64,000 nucleotides of DNA from an uncultured Ferrovum sp. (GTDB lineage: Bacteria > Pseudomonadota > Gammaproteobacteria > Burkholderiales > Ferrovaceae). Below are positions 61,277-64,000 of the stretch, piece after piece. The DNA is taken from assembly GCA_903867885.1 (NCBI GenBank), contig CAIPTD010000041.1, positions 1 to 64,000 of the forward strand, written 5' to 3'. The notes beneath the pieces were generated by a model that saw nothing but the letters and a program-made list of their open reading frames with translations, did no database searches and was not told the origin of the DNA. The first letter of the stretch is position 1. Every line of letters starts with the position of its first letter. The position numbers were made by a program, and so were the translations under genes.

Positions 61277-61819
61277 ATGACAACTTTTTTTATTGATTTC
61301 CTGCCTTTATTAGCCTTCTATGGCGCCTTTTGGCTAGGTGGAATCTACATCGCTACCGGGGTAGGCATTCTCACCTCCGCAATGTCGATTGCCTGGGCAC
61401 TTGGGCGACGCCATCCCATACGCCCTATGGCTTGGATCAGTTTTGCGCTGATCGTTGTATTTGGTGGCGCAACACTGATTTTGCATGATGAAACCTTCAT
61501 CAAATGGAAACCCACTGTTCTGTATTGGTTGTTTGCTACGGTTTTGATCTTGGGACCAAGGTTAATGGGTAAAAACCCTATCGCGATGCTTTTGGGCAAA
61601 GAATTAGAGTTGAGCGAATCCATTTGGGCCAAGGTCAATAATAGTTGGGCGTTTTTTTTTGCTGGCTTGGGCGTGATGAATCTAGTGATTGCTTACAATT
61701 TCGACACCACAACCTGGGCCACCTTTAAGGTATTTGGAACAATGGCTATGATATTGGTGTTTGTGATTATTCAAGGCATTTTTCTTGCCCCACATATGAA
61801 GAATGGCAAGGAAGACTAA
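61277..61819 (+). CDS. yciB: Inner membrane septation protein A (YciB)
   Basis: A 180-residue membrane protein with about five helices: FFIDFLPLLAFYGAFW, IYIATGVGILTSAMSIAWALG, WISFALIVVFGGATLILHDETFIKWKPTVLYWLF, and KNPIAMLLGKELELSESIWAKVNNSWAFFF. These match the IspZ/YciB family, implicated in cell envelope and septation. The ATG at 61277 begins right at the first helix; the open frame to 61202 is not needed. bolA-like follows four bases downstream of its stop. Confidence 0.92.
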   Translation: MTTFFIDFLPLLAFYGAFWLGGIYIATGVGILTSAMSIAWALGRRHPIRPMAWISFALIVVFGGATLILHDETFIKWKPTVLYWLFATVLILGPRLMGKNPIAMLLGKELELSESIWAKVNNSWAFFFAGLGVMNLVIAYNFDTTTWATFKVFGTMAMILVFVIIQGIFLAPHMKNGKED

Positions 61820-61823
61820 AATC

Positions 61824-62129
61824 ATGCAGCTCACGACAAATACTGTGTCCCTAATCGAATCTGCTCTACAAGCCGCACTTCAGCCGGTGCTGCTCGAAAT
61901 CCATGACGACAGCGCAAAACATACCGGGCACGCTGGAGCAAGAGACGGCGGAGGTCACTATCATATTGTCATCGAATCTTCGATGTTTGTAGGCCAAACT
62001 TTAGTGCGCCGGCATCGTCAGATATATACTGCCCTAAAGCCGCTGATGGGCGGTGCAATTCACGCTTTGGCCATTGAGGCCTTGGCACCTGGAGAGGCGC
62101 TAGAACAAACCGGTGATTCTTCGTCCTGA
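61824..62129 (+). CDS. BolA family protein
   Basis: A 101-residue BolA/YrbA-like protein: LLEIHDDSAKHTGHAGARDGGGHYHIVIESSMFVGQTLVRRHRQIYTAL is the family core, with the conserved His residues used in iron-sulfur cluster sharing with monothiol glutaredoxins. It lies between yciB and a parvulin gene, the yciB-bolA-ppiC order seen in many proteobacteria. ATG 61824 follows AAGGAAG. Confidence 0.93.
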   Translation: MQLTTNTVSLIESALQAALQPVLLEIHDDSAKHTGHAGARDGGGHYHIVIESSMFVGQTLVRRHRQIYTALKPLMGGAIHALAIEALAPGEALEQTGDSSS

Positions 62130-62165
62130 AATTAAGTAGCCCCTTTCAATACCAAAGGAAAATAA

Positions 62166-63023
62166 ATGAACGCAAAGCAAGCCCTGGCCTCTTTGGCCTT
62201 GATTGGAAGCACCCTTAGCTTGACGCTAATGTTTGCTCAACAAACCAACGCCCAAACCGGTGATCCCGCTCCTAGCGCATCCAGTTCAGCGGGTGCAAGC
62301 CTAGGGAACGATATCACCGTGAACGGCCATGTGATTTCAGCATCCTTGATCGATATGATTGCTAAATCGCAGACTGCGGGCGGCACACCCGATACCCCAG
62401 CCATGCGCTCTGATATCCGCGACCAATTGATCAATTTAACTCTGATTGCTGATGAAGCCGTTCGCCAGGGAATTGATAAGCAGCCCGATGTAGCGATGCA
62501 GCTTGAAGTACAACGTCAGCAAATTTTGGTGCGGGCTTTCCAGCAACACTATGCCAAAACCACCCAAGTAGACGATGCAGCCTTACGTGCCGAATATGAA
62601 AAAGTACGGAGCGAAATGGGTGAGAACGAGTACAAAGCACAACACGTACTCGTAAAAACCGAAGATGAAGCCAAGAAGATCATCGCTGATCTGAGTAAAG
62701 GTGGAGATTTTGACAAAATCGCAGCAGCACAATCATTAGATACCGGCTCCAAAGAAAGTGGTGGACATCTGGATTGGGCTGTTCCTCAGGCGTACGTCAA
62801 ACCGTTCAGTGATGCAATGACAGCGTTGAAGAAAGGCGAGTTTACCAAGACCCCTGTGCAATCACAGTTTGGATACCACGTCATTAAGTTAGAAGATATG
62901 CGTGCAGTCAAAGCGCCTTCTTTTGATGAAGTGAAAGAAAACTTACGTCAGCAGCACGTTCAACAAGACTTTGGCAGTGTAGTTCATGCCTTGCGTGAGA
63001 AGGCCAAGATCACCGGCATGTAA
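62166..63023 (+). CDS. Periplasmic peptidyl-prolyl isomerase (parvulin)
   Basis: A 285-residue protein with a signal peptide (ALASLALIGSTLSLTLMFA), a SurA-like helical segment (LINLTLIADEAVRQGIDKQPDVAMQLEVQRQQILVRAF) and a parvulin domain (about residues 155-250: YKAQHVLVKTEDEAKKII, GGHLDWAVPQAYVKPFSDAM, FGYHVIKLEDMR). It should help fold exported proteins. AAAGGAAA precedes the ATG and a strong terminator follows. The residues GSKESGGHLDW and QSQFGYHVIK are typical of the family. Confidence 0.93.
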   Translation: MNAKQALASLALIGSTLSLTLMFAQQTNAQTGDPAPSASSSAGASLGNDITVNGHVISASLIDMIAKSQTAGGTPDTPAMRSDIRDQLINLTLIADEAVRQGIDKQPDVAMQLEVQRQQILVRAFQQHYAKTTQVDDAALRAEYEKVRSEMGENEYKAQHVLVKTEDEAKKIIADLSKGGDFDKIAAAQSLDTGSKESGGHLDWAVPQAYVKPFSDAMTALKKGEFTKTPVQSQFGYHVIKLEDMRAVKAPSFDEVKENLRQQHVQQDFGSVVHALREKAKITGM

Positions 63024-63043
63024 TGTTCCTCTAAGACCTGCAC

Positions 63044-63113
63044 TACACGCTAGCGTGTATTGTTGAGGTCAGTCCGTACAAAAAAGAGGCAGCGAATGGG
63101 CTGCCTCTTTTTT
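63044..63113. terminator. Palindrome and bidirectional intrinsic terminator
   Basis: TACACGCTAGCGTGTA at 63044-63059 is a perfect 16-bp palindrome. It is followed at 63081-63112 by a stem AAAAAGAGGCAGC / GCTGCCTCTTTTT with loop GAATGG and T-run. The latter terminates the parvulin gene and, on the other strand, the converging acyltransferase gene. The palindrome could be part of the same structure or an extra hairpin. Confidence 0.85.
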
Positions 63114-63115
63114 CT

Positions 63116-63979
63116 TTAGTAGTAATAAGGATCAGAGGGGGTGGGGCGCGTTTTAAATCTTTTATGACCCCAGAAGTATTGATCAGGTCGGGCACGGGCC
63201 TGAGCTTCAACGAAGGCATTCATGCGGCGCACATCCGCCTCTAAATTGTCAGTAGGAAAATGTTCCCATGCCGGGTGAAAGGCCACGGTATACCCTATGC
63301 AACCCGGCTCTTGCCACATCGTCACCGGAACCACTTTGGCCTTGGTTAAGCTCACAAGCCTTGGCAGAGTAGTGACTGTCGCTGCGGGGATATCAAAGAA
63401 CGGTACAAAGATGGAATCGCGATCACCAAAGTCCATGTCGGGTAAAAAATAGAGCCTTCTTCCCTCACGAATAGCGCGCACCATAGGCCGTAAACCCTCG
63501 CGTCGATCCAACATAATCACATCGCCTAAACGATCTCGAGAGTCTTGGATCACTTGATCGAGGATAGGGTTTTTATGCGGGGTAAAAAAACCTACCCCTT
63601 TAAATTCCATACCCATACGCGCCCCACCAATCTCCAAGCCCAACACATGCATGGCCAGAAAAATCACAGGCCCGTCTTTCACAGCTTCGTAATGATGCAC
63701 ATCTTTTAGCTGAACTCTTTTCTTAATGACTTCCGCAGGCGCAAACCACACCAGACCGAGCTCAAGAAAGCTTCGCACCAATGCCCGAAAATAATTGAGT
63801 TCAATCTTTTGGCGCTCAGCAACGCTCAGATGAGGAAAACAAAGACGGATATTGGTCTTAGCGGTGTGGGCTGCACGGGTTTGCATCACAATAGGACCGA
63901 TCAAATAGGCCAATCCATTCATCACACTTTGTGGCAAAAAATGAATGAGCCAGAGAAGAGTGATCCCAATGCGCATCAT
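63116..63979 (-). CDS. Lipid A acyltransferase (LpxL/HtrB family)
   Basis: A 287-residue inner-membrane acyltransferase of the LpxL/LpxM family, N-terminal hydrophobic segment (TLLWLIHFLPQSVMNGLAYLIGPIVM), the catalytic H-x4-E motif in FLAMHVLGLEIGGARMG, and the DRREGLRPMVRAIREGRRLYFLPDMDFG region. It transfers a fatty acyl chain to lipid A precursors. Whether it is LpxL or LpxM cannot be told. The start ATG at 63979 lies 21 bases from the window end, so operon partners upstream are not visible. Confidence 0.9.
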   Translation of the reverse strand: MMRIGITLLWLIHFLPQSVMNGLAYLIGPIVMQTRAAHTAKTNIRLCFPHLSVAERQKIELNYFRALVRSFLELGLVWFAPAEVIKKRVQLKDVHHYEAVKDGPVIFLAMHVLGLEIGGARMGMEFKGVGFFTPHKNPILDQVIQDSRDRLGDVIMLDRREGLRPMVRAIREGRRLYFLPDMDFGDRDSIFVPFFDIPAATVTTLPRLVSLTKAKVVPVTMWQEPGCIGYTVAFHPAWEHFPTDNLEADVRRMNAFVEAQARARPDQYFWGHKRFKTRPTPSDPYYY

Positions 63980-64000
63980 GATGATTTAGGTTCGACCAGA

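Overview
The window looks like a chromosomal segment of a betaproteobacterium, most likely of the order Burkholderiales and probably aquatic. The basis is the housekeeping gene order (smc-zipA-ligA-galU; dapC-dapD-dapE-prmB; scpB-scpA-trpS), the presence of zipA and glnD, and a roughly balanced base composition. Species cannot be fixed from the sequence alone. No rRNA, tRNA, CRISPR array, insertion sequence or prophage was recognised.

Layout. (1) 1-7.2 kb: a DUF1302 gene cut by the window edge, its usual DUF1329 partner, a NarL-type response regulator with its sensor kinase, and a divergent PAS-PAS-GGDEF protein with a decayed EAL domain. (2) 7.3-34.8 kb: a dense methylated-amine catabolic island. 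On the minus strand, in transcription order, it holds an APC permease, N-methylglutamate dehydrogenase (mgdABCD), gamma-glutamylmethylamide synthetase (gmaS), N-methylglutamate synthase (mgsABC), trimethylamine dehydrogenase (tmd), a DgcB-like membrane iron-sulfur oxidoreductase and electron transfer flavoprotein (etfBA). On the plus strand it holds an unrecognised helical protein, the haem-dependent dimethylamine monooxygenase set dmmD-dmmA-dmmB-dmmC, a DMT-type transporter, and two small unrecognised proteins, one of only 38 residues. A class I glutamine amidotransferase-like hydrolase, a second APC permease and a second GcvT-family protein close the island. (3) 35.1-35.6 kb: a toxin-antitoxin pair. 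(4) 35.8-64 kb: housekeeping genes for peptide maturation, nitrogen sensing, purine salvage, DNA ligation, chromosome segregation, queuosine, lysine/peptidoglycan precursors, translation and envelope functions, plus one quinoprotein-like gene whose catalytic residues are missing.

How the island works (inference from family knowledge): trimethylamine is oxidised by TMADH to dimethylamine and formaldehyde, with electrons passing to ETF and probably through the DgcB-like protein to the quinone pool. Dimethylamine is demethylated by the oxygen-dependent DmmABC monooxygenase. Methylamine is coupled to glutamate by GmaS, transferred to 2-oxoglutarate by MgsABC, and N-methylglutamate is oxidised by MgdABCD. 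The one-carbon unit can be loaded onto tetrahydrofolate by MgdC and the GcvT-like proteins. All steps from trimethylamine to ammonium (as glutamate nitrogen) and C1 units are therefore encoded within 27.5 kb.

The most notable unexplained signals are a 16-bp dyad found upstream of both the DUF1329 gene and dmmD, a long conserved leader shared by the two permease genes, a 40-bp tandem repeat built from the 3' end of etfA, and the conserved-looking transporter/small protein/38-residue microprotein trio behind dmmC.
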